In this document: one piece after another, positions 37,463 to 51,437 of the stretch | Position numbering within the stretch: position 1 is the first letter of the stretch | How the letters are laid out: each line of letters begins with the position of its first letter | NCBI RefSeq assembly: GCF_003627095.1 | Contig: NZ_CP032627.1 | Span: 1,612,001-1,676,000, forward strand | Length of the DNA stretch: 64,000 nt | Direction of reading: 5' to 3' | Source of the DNA: Lactococcus allomyrinae | Lineage (GTDB): Bacteria; Bacillota; Bacilli; Lactobacillales; Streptococcaceae | Program-made: the position numbers and the translations under genes | Notes under the pieces: generated by a model | Database searches by the model: none | What the model was told of the DNA's origin: nothing | What the model saw: the letters and a program-made list of their open reading frames with translations, nothing else

Positions 37463-37578
37463 CTTGGCCATTAGCTTATCTCCCAGAGGGCAACCCCCAA
37501 GTACTTCCGCCGTAGATGGACTTAACTGCTGTGTTCGGCATGGGAACAGGTGTATCTCCATCGCAATGATGACCAAAT
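37463..37578 (-). rRNA. rrf: 5S ribosomal RNA
   Basis: Contains CCCATGCCGAACACAGCAG and the family end pairing near TTTGGTC / GGCCAAG. Ends are approximate to a few bases. Confidence 0.93.
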
Positions 37579-37668
37579 CATTAAATGTTACTTTGAACAT
37601 TCAAAACTAAATAACAATTCTTCTAACTCCTAAACCATAAGCATTTTATATTTGACTCTCTTGGTAAA

Positions 37669-40556
<2,888 letters not shown>

Positions 40557-40745
40557 GCCATGATGATTTAAAATCATCGTTTTTCAAGTATAAGTTTGTA
40601 AATTCTTTAAAATTCACAGCTTTTCGGTTTATTTATCGTTATTAGATATTGTTATTTAGTTTTCAATGTTCAATTCTATTTTTATGTCTTCGTTGACAAT
40701 AAGATAACTGAACTTTCCGCAAGCGGACCGCCCTTCCTATCTTAA

Positions 40746-40818
40746 TGGAGCCTAGCGGGATCGAACCGCTGACCTCCTGCGTGCAAAGCAGGCGCTCTCC
40801 CAGCTGAGCTAAGGCCCC
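40746..40818 (-). tRNA. tRNA-Ala (TGC)
   Basis: 73 nt in the 16S–23S spacer; acceptor GGGGCCT / AGGCTCC plus A; anticodon loop TTTGCAC. Confidence 0.95.
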
Positions 40819-40906
40819 ACAATCAAGAATTTGATTCTTGCTTAGGTTTATTAACTAAACCCCTCAAAACTGAATAAAGTTGAATGCTCACGTCTTTGTA
40901 ACTATT

Positions 40907-42458
<1,552 letters not shown>

Positions 42459-42760
42459 AAGTATTTAAGTCACCGTAGTGACTGGCTTGTCTTTCATTAT
42501 TGATTGACAGATTTTTTTGATGTATCTTACTACATCACATGAGTCATTCTTCTTTATTCAGTTTTCAAGGGTCTATTCGCTTGAGCGGCTTCCCTCTCTC
42601 GCGACAACTATTATATTCTATCAAACACCACTTCCTTTGTCAAGAATTTGTTGTGTTTTCACAAAACTTTTTTTTATCCTCCTTTATGACACATAGTTTA
42701 ATCTTAGAAGCAGCCCTTAAACTAAATAAAAAACCACTTGAGCATGGTCTTTTATTTGGG
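42459..42760 (-). other. rRNA operon leader and promoter region
   Basis: Holds the rrn promoter (42615-42643) and the 16S leader of about 150 bases. No ORF of note. Confidence 0.6.
42615..42643 (-). promoter_or_regulatory. rrn promoter
   Basis: TTGACA (42643-42638), 17-bp spacer, TAGAAT (42620-42615), preceded by an A/T-rich UP-like tract AAAAAAAAGTTTTG. Confidence 0.85.
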
Positions 42761-43414
42761 CTAGTATTCTATTCTTGGGAGATTTATTTTTTTTACCTCT
42801 GATATAATTCTGATGAATACGATGCAAGCTACCGCAATTGACAATGCAAAATAATGATTTAACTCTGGACGTAAAATAACGTACAGAATCCCTCCTATAA
42901 TACAGGATACTGCATAAATATTTTCTCGAAATATCATCGGGACTTGGTTGGCTATGATATCGCGGATCATTCCTCCACCAACTCCCGTGAGAACTCCTAA
43001 AAATACAATAAAAAACAAATTATGTTCAAATCCTTTAGCAATGCCTGCATCTATCCCTAAAACTGTAAAAATTCCTAAACCGATAGCGTCCGAAACCAGT
43101 AAAAGAATATTATAAAAACGTGCAACTTTAAAAATATTAAAAGCTTCTCTCTTTGATTTTATAACCGTAGCAATTGCCATAGAAGTGATTGAAGCAATGA
43201 CTGATATAATAATGAAAAAAGGTGATTTTAATGATGTTGGCGGAACAATACCTAACAACAAATCTCGAAAAATCCCTCCACCTACTGCTGTGATAACGGA
43301 CATCACTAAAATCCCAAAAACATCTAATTTATGATTAATTCCAACTACGGTTCCCGAGATAGCAAATGCAACTGTGCCTAAAATTTCAAAAAACAGGTAG
43401 ATGTTGTTAATCAC
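42761..43414 (-). CDS. TRIC-type (UPF0126) membrane channel protein
   Basis: A 217-residue protein with about seven membrane helices. Two related halves each carry a glycine-rich helix kink and RD pair: VGGGIFRDLLLG and VGGGMIRDIIA, typical of bacterial TRIC channels, which pass monovalent cations. Start is GTG behind AAGGGGA. It lies between the rRNA operon and thrS. Ion preference unknown. Confidence 0.85.
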   Translation of the reverse strand: MINNIYLFFEILGTVAFAISGTVVGINHKLDVFGILVMSVITAVGGGIFRDLLLGIVPPTSLKSPFFIIISVIASITSMAIATVIKSKREAFNIFKVARFYNILLLVSDAIGLGIFTVLGIDAGIAKGFEHNLFFIVFLGVLTGVGGGMIRDIIANQVPMIFRENIYAVSCIIGGILYVILRPELNHYFALSIAVACIVFIRIISEVKKINLPRIEY

Positions 43415-43505
43415 GTGAGGTCCCCTTACTCTTTATTATGATGTTGATATAAATTAGCAATTAGCGATAGTATTCATTATACATTATATCTTATGTAATT
43501 TCGAT

Positions 43506-43536
43506 AAAAAAAGACTACTTAATAAGTAGTCTTTTT
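43506..43536 (-). terminator. terminator of thrS
   Basis: AAAAGACTACTT / AAGTAGTCTTTTT hairpin, with runs on both sides. Confidence 0.8.
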
Positions 43537-43538
43537 AG

Positions 43539-45479
43539 TCAGTTAACACGGCTGAAGTTTGCAACGTCTTCTGTGATGTTGGTGATAAAATCTTCAAACG
43601 GAATAACCGTTGTTTCTTTTGAACCATAGCGACGGATATTAACCGTACCATCTGCTTGTTCTTGATCTCCTATAACAATTTGATATGGAATTTTGTGAGT
43701 TTGAGATTGACGAATTTTGTAACCCATTTTTTCATTGGTATCATCGACTTTTACTCTAAAGCCTTTATCTTGAAGTTTATGTTGAATTTCCCATGCATAA
43801 TCAGCATGAATTTCGTTGTTTACTGGAATGATTGTAGCTTGTGTTGGAGCTAACCATGTTGGGAATGCTCCTTTGTAAACTTCAATGAGATATGCCGTGA
43901 ACCGTTCCATCGTTGAGACAATACCGCGGTGTACCATAACTGGACGATGTTTTTCACCATCTGAACCAATATAACTAAGGTCAAAACGTTCTGGAAGAAG
44001 AAAGTCAAGCTGAATAGTTGATAGTGTTTCTTCATTTCCAAGAGCAGTTTTGACTTGAACATCTAATTTTGGCCCGTAAAAAGCTGCTTCTCCTTCTGCT
44101 TCGAAATAATCAAGTTCAAGCTCATCCATTGCTGCTTTAAGCATACTTTGAGCATTTTCCCACATTTCATCATTATCATAATATTTATGTGTATCTTCTG
44201 GATCACGATATGACAAACGGAAGCGATAATCTGTGACATTAAAGTCTTTATAGACATCCATCATCAATGTTAAGGCATTTTGGAATTCTTCTTTGATTTG
44301 GTCTGGACGAACAAAAATGTGACCATCATTAAGTGTCATTTCACGGACTCTTTGTAGACCTGAGAGAGCTCCTGATTTTTCATAACGGTGCATCATCCCT
44401 AGTTCAGCGATACGAATTGGCAACTCGCGGTATGAACGAACATCATTTTTATAAACTTGAATATGATGCGGGCAATTCATTGGACGAAGCACCATTTCCT
44501 CTCCATCTCCCATATCCATAGGCGGGAACATATCTTCTTGATAATGATCCCAGTGTCCTGATGTTTTATAAAGTTCAACATTAGCCATGATTGGTGTGTA
44601 GACGTGCCAATAGCCTCGTTTAACTTCCATATCTGTAATATAGCGTTCAATTGTACGTCGAATTGTTGCGCCGTTTGGCAACCAGACTGGGAGACCTGAG
44701 CCAATTTCTTGAACATTTGCAAAAAGTTCAAGTTCACGTCCAAGTTTACGATGATCACGTTCTTTCATTTCTTCACGGAATTTGAGATTTGCTTCAAGCT
44801 CATCTTTTGTAAACCATGCTGTTCCGTAAATACGTTGCATCATTTTGTTATCCGAATTTCCACGCCAGTAAGCCCCTGCAACATTTAAAAGATGGAAAAA
44901 TTTAATAACTCCTGTACTAGGAACATGAGGACCACGGCAAAGGTCCGTGTATTCTCCTTGAGTATAAATTGTCAATCCACCTTCATCTTCATTGTGTTCT
45001 TCAATGAGCTCGAGTTTGTATGGGTCATGAGCAAAGATTTCCTTTGCTTGTTCTTTAGTGACTTCTCTTCTTTCAGATTTGAAGTTTTCTTTCACAATTT
45101 TCTTCATTTCTGCTTCAATAACTGGAAGATCTTCATTGGTAATTTGACCTTCGTTATTATCGGTATCGTAATAGAAACCGTCTTGAATCGCTGGTCCTAC
45201 CCCAAGATGAATATTTGGGAAGTGACGTTTTGCTGCTTGAGCAAAAAGGTGGGCAGCACTGTGACGAAGAATCCCTAATGCATCTTCGTGTTCCGGTGTC
45301 ACAATCTCAAAATCTGCATCTCCCATAATTGCACGTGTTGCATCAATAAGTTTGCCGTTAACTTTTCCTGCTAAAGTTTTTCTGGCGAGACTAGGTGAGA
45401 TTGACTTTGCGATTTCAAATGTTGTTACACCAGATTCGAACTCTTTGATGTTACCGTCTGGAAATGTGATTTTAATCAT
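43539..45479 (-). CDS. thrS: threonyl-tRNA synthetase
   Basis: Charges tRNA-Thr. The 646-residue enzyme has the TGS domain ([15 protein letters not shown]), editing domain with [10 protein letters not shown], the class II catalytic core ([25 protein letters not shown] region, zinc ligands C/H), and an anticodon-binding C-terminus. Start at 45479 follows AAGGAAGG; the frame is open further upstream through the palindrome. A T-box leader controls it. Confidence 0.97.
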   Translation of the reverse strand: MIKITFPDGNIKEFESGVTTFEIAKSISPSLARKTLAGKVNGKLIDATRAIMGDADFEIVTPEHEDALGILRHSAAHLFAQAAKRHFPNIHLGVGPAIQDGFYYDTDNNEGQITNEDLPVIEAEMKKIVKENFKSERREVTKEQAKEIFAHDPYKLELIEEHNEDEGGLTIYTQGEYTDLCRGPHVPSTGVIKFFHLLNVAGAYWRGNSDNKMMQRIYGTAWFTKDELEANLKFREEMKERDHRKLGRELELFANVQEIGSGLPVWLPNGATIRRTIERYITDMEVKRGYWHVYTPIMANVELYKTSGHWDHYQEDMFPPMDMGDGEEMVLRPMNCPHHIQVYKNDVRSYRELPIRIAELGMMHRYEKSGALSGLQRVREMTLNDGHIFVRPDQIKEEFQNALTLMMDVYKDFNVTDYRFRLSYRDPEDTHKYYDNDEMWENAQSMLKAAMDELELDYFEAEGEAAFYGPKLDVQVKTALGNEETLSTIQLDFLLPERFDLSYIGSDGEKHRPVMVHRGIVSTMERFTAYLIEVYKGAFPTWLAPTQATIIPVNNEIHADYAWEIQHKLQDKGFRVKVDDTNEKMGYKIRQSQTHKIPYQIVIGDQEQADGTVNIRRYGSKETTVIPFEDFITNITEDVANFSRVN

Positions 45480-45510
45480 ATTTTTGCCTTCCTTTGTTTG
45501 TTTTAATAAT

Positions 45511-45526
45511 CTGTCAGTACTGACAG
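45511..45526. repeat. CTGTCAGTACTGACAG palindrome in the thrS leader
   Basis: Perfect copy between the T-box terminator and the thrS ribosome binding site; could form a hairpin next to translation initiation. Confidence 0.8.
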
Positions 45527-45534
45527 ATTTATAG

Positions 45535-45795
45535 AAATAAAAAAAACGCAAATCATCATCCTAAAAGGACGCAATTTGCGTGTTACCACCTTTGTTTAGT
45601 TACCGACAGAATCCTGTCAGTGACTTACTTGTCTTTGACGTAACGTGCCAGCAACGCTTTCTGTTATTTCCAGAAAGAAATTTCACTTGAGTTTTATCTC
45701 TTATTACTTTGTACGAGTGGTATTTTTAGTTTCTATCTATAGACTTGCATCAACCGCCTACTTTCTTTAAAATTTTCACTAAAAACTTGTCTCTT
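45535..45795 (-). promoter_or_regulatory. T-box leader of thrS
   Basis: Minus strand carries AAGGTGGTAACACG (45592-45579), the T-box that pairs with the tRNA acceptor end, followed by a terminator CGCAAAT / ATTTGCG (45547-45553/45574-45580) and a T-run. Uncharged tRNA-Thr should favour antitermination. A CTGACAG / CTGTCGG hairpin lies inside (about 45603-45623). The specifier is possibly ACC but not proven. Confidence 0.9.
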
Positions 45796-45800
45796 TTTAT

Positions 45801-45829
45801 ATTGTAAATTTTATACAGTGGTTTGTCAA
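45801..45829 (-). promoter_or_regulatory. thrS promoter
   Basis: TTGACA (45829-45824), 17-bp spacer, TACAAT (45806-45801). Confidence 0.85.
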
Positions 45830-45845
45830 GAAGAAAATTAACAAT

Positions 45846-46169
45846 CTAACGATGATTTTTTATCATGTGACGTATTGCAAATAATGGATGATAGATTATC
45901 ATGCGTGGTCCCGAATATCTCATAATTACTCGAATTTTTTCCCTCATGTTCTTGCTATAGCAATGAACTGTGCATTTTTGACAAGTTGTCTTATCGTCAC
46001 CAAAACGGCAATAAGTCAGTCTGATCTGAGCATAGTCATGAATTTTTTGACAATCCTCACAAAGCTCTTTTTTATACCCGTGGTTCTTCGTGCAATATAA
46101 TTTGATCATGCGTGTAACGGTAGATTTTTCATATCGTATTTTTGGACCAACATTAACTTCTCTTGGCAT
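45846..46169 (-). CDS. YgbA-type nitrous oxide-stimulated promoter family protein
   Basis: A 107-residue basic protein with many cysteines (CTKNHGYKKELCEDC, YCRFGDDKTTCQKCTVHCY), the pattern of the YgbA family named for an NO-responsive gene in enterobacteria. The cysteines suggest a metal or Fe-S site. Function unknown. GGGGAG precedes the ATG. Convergent or adjacent neighbours give no further clue. Confidence 0.75.
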   Translation of the reverse strand: MPREVNVGPKIRYEKSTVTRMIKLYCTKNHGYKKELCEDCQKIHDYAQIRLTYCRFGDDKTTCQKCTVHCYSKNMREKIRVIMRYSGPRMIIYHPLFAIRHMIKNHR

Positions 46170-46246
46170 GAAACGCTCCCCTGTTTATATAAACTTAGCG
46201 TATTAAGTTTTAAATATTTATTTTTATCCAATACTATTAATTTTAT

Positions 46247-46268
46247 CAAAAAAGCACCCATAGGTGCT
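46247..46268 (-). terminator. terminator of the ATP-cone gene
   Basis: AGCACC / GGTGCT stem with 4-base loop and T-run. Confidence 0.85.
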
Positions 46269-46326
46269 AAATCTTTTAAAAACTTTTGAGTAAAAATAAT
46301 AAGTTTCTAACAACACTTGAAATCCG

Positions 46327-46644
46327 TCAATGTCTTTGTTCGATATTTTGCTTTGTCTTGTAGGAAAGGAAATCTCGTGCAACATCTTTGTCAAAATCAT
46401 TAAGTTGTTTGATGACTTGATTTTGAATCGTTTCAATTTCGATTTTTTCAAATGGAAGTTCAGCAATAACTTTTTCTACAACTTTTGTGACATTATTTGC
46501 TATCATGTTAGCGTGTAAAGGCTTGTCTGCATATTTTCCATTAATTGCAGCTTTAAAAACTGCCGTTTGAATACGGAAACTGTCCCAATCTACAACACGT
46601 CCATTTCGTTTGATTACAACTTTATTGAGTAATTTTGGTTGCAT
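46327..46644 (-). CDS. stand-alone ATP-cone domain protein
   Basis: A 105-residue protein that is nothing but an ATP-cone: KVVIKRNGRVVDWDSFRIQTAVFKA at the N-terminus and DVARDFLSYKTKQNIEQRH at the end. ATP-cones bind ATP/dATP and regulate ribonucleotide reductases or form part of NrdR. No zinc finger or catalytic domain is attached. It has its own GGAGG and terminator, so it is not a simple fragment; it may regulate an enzyme encoded elsewhere or be a remnant of NrdD. Confidence 0.75.
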   Translation of the reverse strand: MQPKLLNKVVIKRNGRVVDWDSFRIQTAVFKAAINGKYADKPLHANMIANNVTKVVEKVIAELPFEKIEIETIQNQVIKQLNDFDKDVARDFLSYKTKQNIEQRH

Positions 46645-46697
46645 ATTTTACCTCCAACTAATTCATTCTTAGCTTTATTATATCAAAATTCTCTCTA

Positions 46698-47945
46698 TTA
46701 ACTAAATGTATTCATCACTAAAATGATATTAAGGACTGTAATAAGCAATCCCATCAACAAAAGTAACATTTTTGTGTACCATACATTCTTATATTTGCCC
46801 ATCACTTTTTTTGAACTAGTGAGGTAAATTTGTAGAAATATGGTAATTGGCAATTGGAGACTTAAAAAAACCTGAGAGTAAATTAAAATATTAAAAGTTG
46901 TGGTCACTAGACTAAGCACACAAATTGCGATTGTCGCAGCAACAATTGTAATCAACACACCTAATTTACTATGTGGATCATGAATATCATAGGGTTCGCT
47001 GAAAATTCCAGCAAAAATTGAACCTCCAGCCATACCCGCAGTCACAGATGAGGCAATCCCAGCAAAAAGAAAAGCAAGAGCAAAAATAATGGCACTAGCT
47101 GGTCCTAAAAGAGGAGTTAACATTTCCTGAGCCTGATTGATTTCTGTAACAACTTTGGGGAAAAACACCGCTGCAGCAATAATGATAATGGCACTGTTAA
47201 TAACCCAACCCAAAAACATTGAAAAAAGCGTATCAAAAAACTCAAATTTTAGTTGCTTTTGAATCACAGCTTCGTTTTCCAAATTCCATTGACGACTTTG
47301 GATAACCTCAGAGTGTAGAAAAAGATTATGCGGCATCACAACTGCTCCTAAAGCACTCATGATAATAGGAATTGAAGCACTGCTGATTGAAGGACGAATG
47401 GTTGCCTTTGCCGCAGATATCCAATCAATGTGTGGAATGATAAAAATTTCAAAAAGAAGTGCAAGACCAATCAGACTAACAAAGCCAATAATAACTTTTT
47501 CGATTTTTGAATATGAATTACTAAAAAGAAACCAAATCACAAGACCAGCAGTAAGTACCGCCCCCACCGGAATCGGCAACTTGAATAACATCTCTAAAGC
47601 AATCGCTCCACCTAGTATTTCCGCTACCGCCGTAGAAATTGATGCCAAAACTGCTGTTCCCAAAATAATTCGACTAACCACGGGTTTCAAATATTGGGTA
47701 GCATTTTCCGATAGACACTTCCCTGTAACAATGCCTAAATGTGCAACATTATGCTGAAGAAAAGCAAGCATTATGGTCGATAAAGTGATAACCCAAAGTA
47801 ATTTGTAGCCAAACTGTGAACCTGCGGCAAGGTTAGCCGCCCAATTCCCTGGGTCAATGAAACCAACAGCAACGATTAGTCCTGGACCAACATAACGTAA
47901 AAAATCTAATGCTGGATGTCGCTTATCTCGTAAAAATTTTCTCAA
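46698..47945 (-). CDS. Nramp-family divalent metal transporter (shorter paralogue)
   Basis: A 415-residue membrane protein with about 11 helices. The metal-binding motif DPGNWAANLAAGS is in helix 1 and MPHNLFLHSEVIQSR in helix 6. Start is a TTG with only a weak ribosome binding site. Moves Mn2+ or Fe2+ with protons. A longer paralogue lies at 59636-61186. No MntR-type box seen in front of this one. Confidence 0.92.
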   Translation of the reverse strand: MRKFLRDKRHPALDFLRYVGPGLIVAVGFIDPGNWAANLAAGSQFGYKLLWVITLSTIMLAFLQHNVAHLGIVTGKCLSENATQYLKPVVSRIILGTAVLASISTAVAEILGGAIALEMLFKLPIPVGAVLTAGLVIWFLFSNSYSKIEKVIIGFVSLIGLALLFEIFIIPHIDWISAAKATIRPSISSASIPIIMSALGAVVMPHNLFLHSEVIQSRQWNLENEAVIQKQLKFEFFDTLFSMFLGWVINSAIIIIAAAVFFPKVVTEINQAQEMLTPLLGPASAIIFALAFLFAGIASSVTAGMAGGSIFAGIFSEPYDIHDPHSKLGVLITIVAATIAICVLSLVTTTFNILIYSQVFLSLQLPITIFLQIYLTSSKKVMGKYKNVWYTKMLLLLMGLLITVLNIILVMNTFS

Positions 47946-48025
47946 TTATTTTCTCACATTTTCTGTAATTCTTGTCAAATATTATAACACCTAACGATAA
48001 TAATTACAAAGTTAAAAATCAAGTA

Positions 48026-48063
48026 AGAAAAAGCCATCAACTATGATAGTTGATGGCTTTTAT
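48026..48063 (-). terminator. terminator of the nitroreductase gene
   Basis: AAAGCCATCAACTAT / ATAGTTGATGGCTTT hairpin, strong stem, T-run on minus strand. Confidence 0.9.
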
Positions 48064-48067
48064 TCAA

Positions 48068-48676
48068 TTATTTTACAACGATAAAACGGTCAGCATCGTC
48101 CATAAATGTTTTTTCACCTGCTGGTGCTTCAATTGAACCGAATACAAGTTGTCCACGAAGTTTCCAGCTTGATGGAATATTCCATTCTTTAGCTACTGCT
48201 TCATCAATCAATGGATTGTAGTGTTGAAGGTTAGCACCAAGTCCAAGTTCTGCAAGTGCTGTCCAAGCGTTTACTGAGATAATTCCTGTGCCTTGTTCTG
48301 ACCAAACTGGGAAATTGTCAGCATAAAGTGCAAATTGTTCTTGAAGTCCTTTTACTACGTCTTCGTCTTCAAAGAAAAGTGCTGTACCAAAGGCTGCTTT
48401 AAAGCCGTCAAGTTTCGCACGTGTTCCATCCCATGCTGATTCAGGTGCACCTTGAGCTTCCATTGCTGCTTTTAGTTCTGGTGCCACGATTTCATCCCAA
48501 AGTTTGTTTTGAGCATCACCTGTCACAATCAAAACACGGCCTGTTTGTGAGTTGAATGCTGTTGGTGAAAGACGAACTGCTTCTTTGATTGTTTCAATTA
48601 CTTTTTCTTCGTCTCCAACATTTTTTCCGAGAGCGTAGATAGTACGACGATTTTCAAGTGATTTAATAAATGACAT
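48068..48676 (-). CDS. cinD: nitroreductase family protein, CinD-like
   Basis: FMN oxidoreductase of 202 residues. Family blocks include LENRRTIYALGK (phosphate-binding), RLSPTAFNSQTGRVL and NAWTALAELGLGANLQHYNP. It resembles lactococcal CinD, a copper-induced nitroreductase under CopR. Support comes from two cop boxes (TACATATGTA and TACAGTTGTA) in its promoter region, 32 and 59 bp before the ATG. AAGGA precedes the start. Confidence 0.82.
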   Translation of the reverse strand: MSFIKSLENRRTIYALGKNVGDEEKVIETIKEAVRLSPTAFNSQTGRVLIVTGDAQNKLWDEIVAPELKAAMEAQGAPESAWDGTRAKLDGFKAAFGTALFFEDEDVVKGLQEQFALYADNFPVWSEQGTGIISVNAWTALAELGLGANLQHYNPLIDEAVAKEWNIPSSWKLRGQLVFGSIEAPAGEKTFMDDADRFIVVK

Positions 48677-48708
48677 AATGTTTTTTTCCTTTTTTTATTT
48701 TTATTGTT

Positions 48709-48718
48709 TACATATGTA
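48709..48718 (-). promoter_or_regulatory. cop box TACATATGTA
   Basis: Exact match to the lactococcal CopR operator TACANNTGTA, next to the probable -10 of cinD. Confidence 0.75.
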
Positions 48719-48735
48719 ATCTTATCATATAAATT

Positions 48736-48745
48736 TACAGTTGTA
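48736..48745 (-). promoter_or_regulatory. second cop box TACAGTTGTA
   Basis: Second match to TACANNTGTA, 27 bp from the first, in the -35 area of cinD. Confidence 0.75.
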
Positions 48746-48807
48746 AATTATTTTAACTCAAAATATGAAAATTTTTATGATTCTTCTTTTTCAACAGTAA
48801 AATGTGT

Positions 48808-48840
48808 AAAACTCACTTCATTATGATGAAGTGAGTTTTA
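48808..48840 (-). terminator. terminator of upp
   Basis: AAAACTCACTTCAT / ATGAAGTGAGTTTT hairpin. Confidence 0.8.
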
Positions 48841-48848
48841 ATCATTTA

Positions 48849-49478
48849 TTATTTTGTACCAAATAAACGGTCACCAGCATCACCAAGTCCAGGAACAATA
48901 TAACCATGTTCGTTGAGCTTCTCATCCAATGCTGCTGCATAAATTTCGATATCTGGGTGTGCTTCTTGAAGTGCTTTCACACCTTCTGGAGCAGCAACAA
49001 GGCAAACAAATTTAATATTTGTTGCTTGCCGTTTTTTAAGTGAGTCCACTGCCAAAATTGCTGAACCACCTGTCGCAAGCATCGGATCTACCAAGAAGAT
49101 TTGACGCTCTGCAATGTCGGTAGGAAGCTTCACCAAATACTCAACAGGTTTGAGTGTTTCTTCATCACGGTACATTCCGATATGTCCAACACGCGCAGCA
49201 GGAATGAGTTTCAAAATACCATCTACCATACCGATTCCTGCACGAAGAATTGGAACAATAGCCAATTTTTTACCTGCAATTTGTTTTACAGTTGTTTTTT
49301 GAACTGGTGTTTCAATTTCAACATCTTCAAGTGGCAAATCACGTGATACTTCGTAAGCCATGAGCATCCCAATCTCATCTACAAGTTCACGGAATTCTTT
49401 TGTTGATGCTTCTTTACGACGCAAGATTGAGAGTTTGTGTTGAATTAATGGATGTTCTACAACTTGAAATTTTGACAT
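48849..49478 (-). CDS. upp: uracil phosphoribosyltransferase
   Basis: Salvages uracil to UMP with PRPP. The 209-residue protein has [13 protein letters not shown], the PRPP loop [13 protein letters not shown] and the C-terminal [11 protein letters not shown]. Start follows GAAAGGA. A leader of about 200 nt lies upstream. Confidence 0.97.
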   Translation of the reverse strand: MSKFQVVEHPLIQHKLSILRRKEASTKEFRELVDEIGMLMAYEVSRDLPLEDVEIETPVQKTTVKQIAGKKLAIVPILRAGIGMVDGILKLIPAARVGHIGMYRDEETLKPVEYLVKLPTDIAERQIFLVDPMLATGGSAILAVDSLKKRQATNIKFVCLVAAPEGVKALQEAHPDIEIYAAALDEKLNEHGYIVPGLGDAGDRLFGTK

Positions 49479-49704
49479 TTGTGCTTCCTTTCGATACTTT
49501 TCTATAAAAGTTTGTGGATAGGTCGTGTTTTAATCACACCAGTTTGACATTTACTTGACTGTTCATCAATACGCCTAAGCGATCCTTTACAGTACTATAG
49601 AGCAGATTTGTTCATTACAGAGTGAAGAAATCTCCTTATCATCCAGTCTAAATAGGGCTTTAACTGGACAAGTTCCGCCTTATATTTTACCACTTTTTCA
49701 CAAA
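49479..49704 (-). other. upp leader region
   Basis: On the minus strand a -10-like TAAAAT near 49690 is followed by a possible hairpin CCAGT / ACTGG (loop GCCCTATTT-containing, near 49640-49670). Not a clear PyrR site or known riboswitch. Confidence 0.35.
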
Positions 49705-50178
49705 TTAGTCTAAATCTTTTAAGAGCCAGACATTCATTAGTGAATGTTCGCTTCCTTCTAAAGGTCTCTCTAAAGCCTCAAAGTGATATTTGTCATAAAG
49801 TTTCAAGGCAGTTTTGAGATTTGTATGGCTCTCAAGATAAATTTGTTTATAATATTTTTGGGCAAATGACAGTGCGGTATCCATTAACTTTTTTGACCAG
49901 CCTTGTTGCCTAATTTCGATTGAAATGTAAAGTTTCTGAAGCTCACAAATCTCTCCAACAAATGGTGCTACGCCTACTCCTCCAAAAATATGATTATTTT
50001 CATCAGCAATCACGAAATATGCTGCATGAGCGTTTTTTCTATAAAATTCTTCTAAATGCGCTAGATTGGAATCATAATATGCGGTTCCTGGAAGGTCAAG
50101 CCTTTCACTTTTTAAAATCTTGCGGATGAGTTGATAAAGTTGTTCATCGTCTTGAGACTGTATGGGTCTAATTTTCAT
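49705..50178 (-). CDS. GNAT family N-acetyltransferase
   Basis: A 157-residue acetyl-CoA-dependent acetyltransferase. Fold blocks are MKIRPIQSQDDEQLYQLI, IFGGVGVAPF, LQKLYISIEIRQQGWSKKLMD (with the acetyl-CoA loop, Q/RxxGxS variation) and ALKLYDKYHFEALE. Substrate unknown. There is no good ribosome binding site before the ATG. Confidence 0.85.
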   Translation of the reverse strand: MKIRPIQSQDDEQLYQLIRKILKSERLDLPGTAYYDSNLAHLEEFYRKNAHAAYFVIADENNHIFGGVGVAPFVGEICELQKLYISIEIRQQGWSKKLMDTALSFAQKYYKQIYLESHTNLKTALKLYDKYHFEALERPLEGSEHSLMNVWLLKDLD

Positions 50179-50270
50179 GTTTTTTTAACTTAATAAGTAT
50201 TGCTATTTTTTTAGATAGTAAATTGAGCAACAGTATCTCCGTTTCACTATCCTGTCCAGCTGTTTAGGAG

Positions 50271-51431
50271 CTACCTAATCGCAGTGGAATTTTTACTTTC
50301 GTTTCTTTTTAAGACTAGCTTAATCAGGAATGGTGCAATCAAAGTCGCTAGGATGATAACGATGACGAGTTCGGAATAAACTTCATCTGTTACAATGCTA
50401 CTTGCTAAACCTATTTGAGCAACAATCAATGCCATTTCTCCTCGTGAAATCATCCCTGTACCAATCAAAAGACTTTCATTTGTAGTCAATTGACTTGATT
50501 TTCCAACAAAATAGGCAGGAAGAAATTTTGTCACAATCGCTAAAATAGTAAATAAGATAATAATCCAAGGATGGTGAATTAGACTATCAAATTGTACTGA
50601 AAGTGCGATTGAAACAAAGAAAACTGGGATGAAAATCACATAGCCAATCGCTGATGTATACTCTTCAATCTTATGACTCACTTCAGTCTGAGAAATCGCA
50701 AGTCCTGCAAAGAAACTACCGATAATCGCTGACATTCCCACACTATCTGCTAAAAGACTCAAACCTAGACATATAATCAGTGCAACTGTTGTATTTTTAA
50801 CCGCGATAGGTAGTTTTTCGACAAACTTCCAAAGTTTTGGAATAAGTTTGTGAACAACAAAGAGGAAAACGAAAAAGAGAATTTCTAATAAAAATTGGAA
50901 TAGGAGTTGTGTACCCGAACCACCATTTTTAAAACTTGTAAAAATGGACAAGACTAGGACAGCTAGGATATCATCAACTACTGCTGCTCCGAGAATGATT
51001 GAACCTGCTCGCGTACTAAGTTTACCATATTCTTGAAGGACTTCAACGGTAATTGAAACCGAAGTCGCCGCAAAAACAATTCCGTAGAAAAAACTTGTTG
51101 AAAAACCATAACCGAGCCCTGCTGCAACTAAAGCAAAAACAATAAGAGGGACTGCAACTCCTCCTATTGCAACAAGCATTGAGGCTTTGAAATTCTTCTT
51201 GAGCACTGTCAAATCGCTCTCAATACCAGCTAAAAACATCAGCAAAATAACGCCAATCTCCGACATTACTTCGATAACATGACCGCCGTGAACCCACCCC
51301 AAAATGGATGGGGCAAGTAGAATACCAATTAGCATTTGTCCCACAACAGCAGGGATTTTCAGACGTCTTGAAAGAAGGGTTGCAATGAGAGAAGCAACAA
51401 GGATAATCGTGAGTTGTAAAATATCATTCAT
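50271..51431 (-). CDS. CPA2-type cation:proton antiporter
   Basis: A 386-residue membrane protein with about 12 helices in the order of the KefB/NapA fold: LKIPAVVGQMLIGILLAP, LMFLAGIESDL, SVSITVEVLQEYGKL, GAAVVDDILAVLVLS (with the DD pair typical of electrogenic exchangers). It lacks an RCK/TrkA domain. Probable Na+/H+ or K+/H+ exchange. TGTTAAAAT ends 6 nt before the ATG, predicting a leaderless mRNA. Confidence 0.87.
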   Translation of the reverse strand: MNDILQLTIILVASLIATLLSRRLKIPAVVGQMLIGILLAPSILGWVHGGHVIEVMSEIGVILLMFLAGIESDLTVLKKNFKASMLVAIGGVAVPLIVFALVAAGLGYGFSTSFFYGIVFAATSVSITVEVLQEYGKLSTRAGSIILGAAVVDDILAVLVLSIFTSFKNGGSGTQLLFQFLLEILFFVFLFVVHKLIPKLWKFVEKLPIAVKNTTVALIICLGLSLLADSVGMSAIIGSFFAGLAISQTEVSHKIEEYTSAIGYVIFIPVFFVSIALSVQFDSLIHHPWIIILFTILAIVTKFLPAYFVGKSSQLTTNESLLIGTGMISRGEMALIVAQIGLASSIVTDEVYSELVIVIILATLIAPFLIKLVLKRNESKNSTAIR

Positions 51432-51437
51432 CTCTTA

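Noticed and set aside
44892-45278. Plus-strand ORF of 128 codons inside thrS
   Set aside because: Antisense shadow of the synthetase.
46224-46466. 80-codon minus-strand ORF overlapping the ATP-cone gene
   Set aside because: Different frame of a real gene and runs through its terminator.
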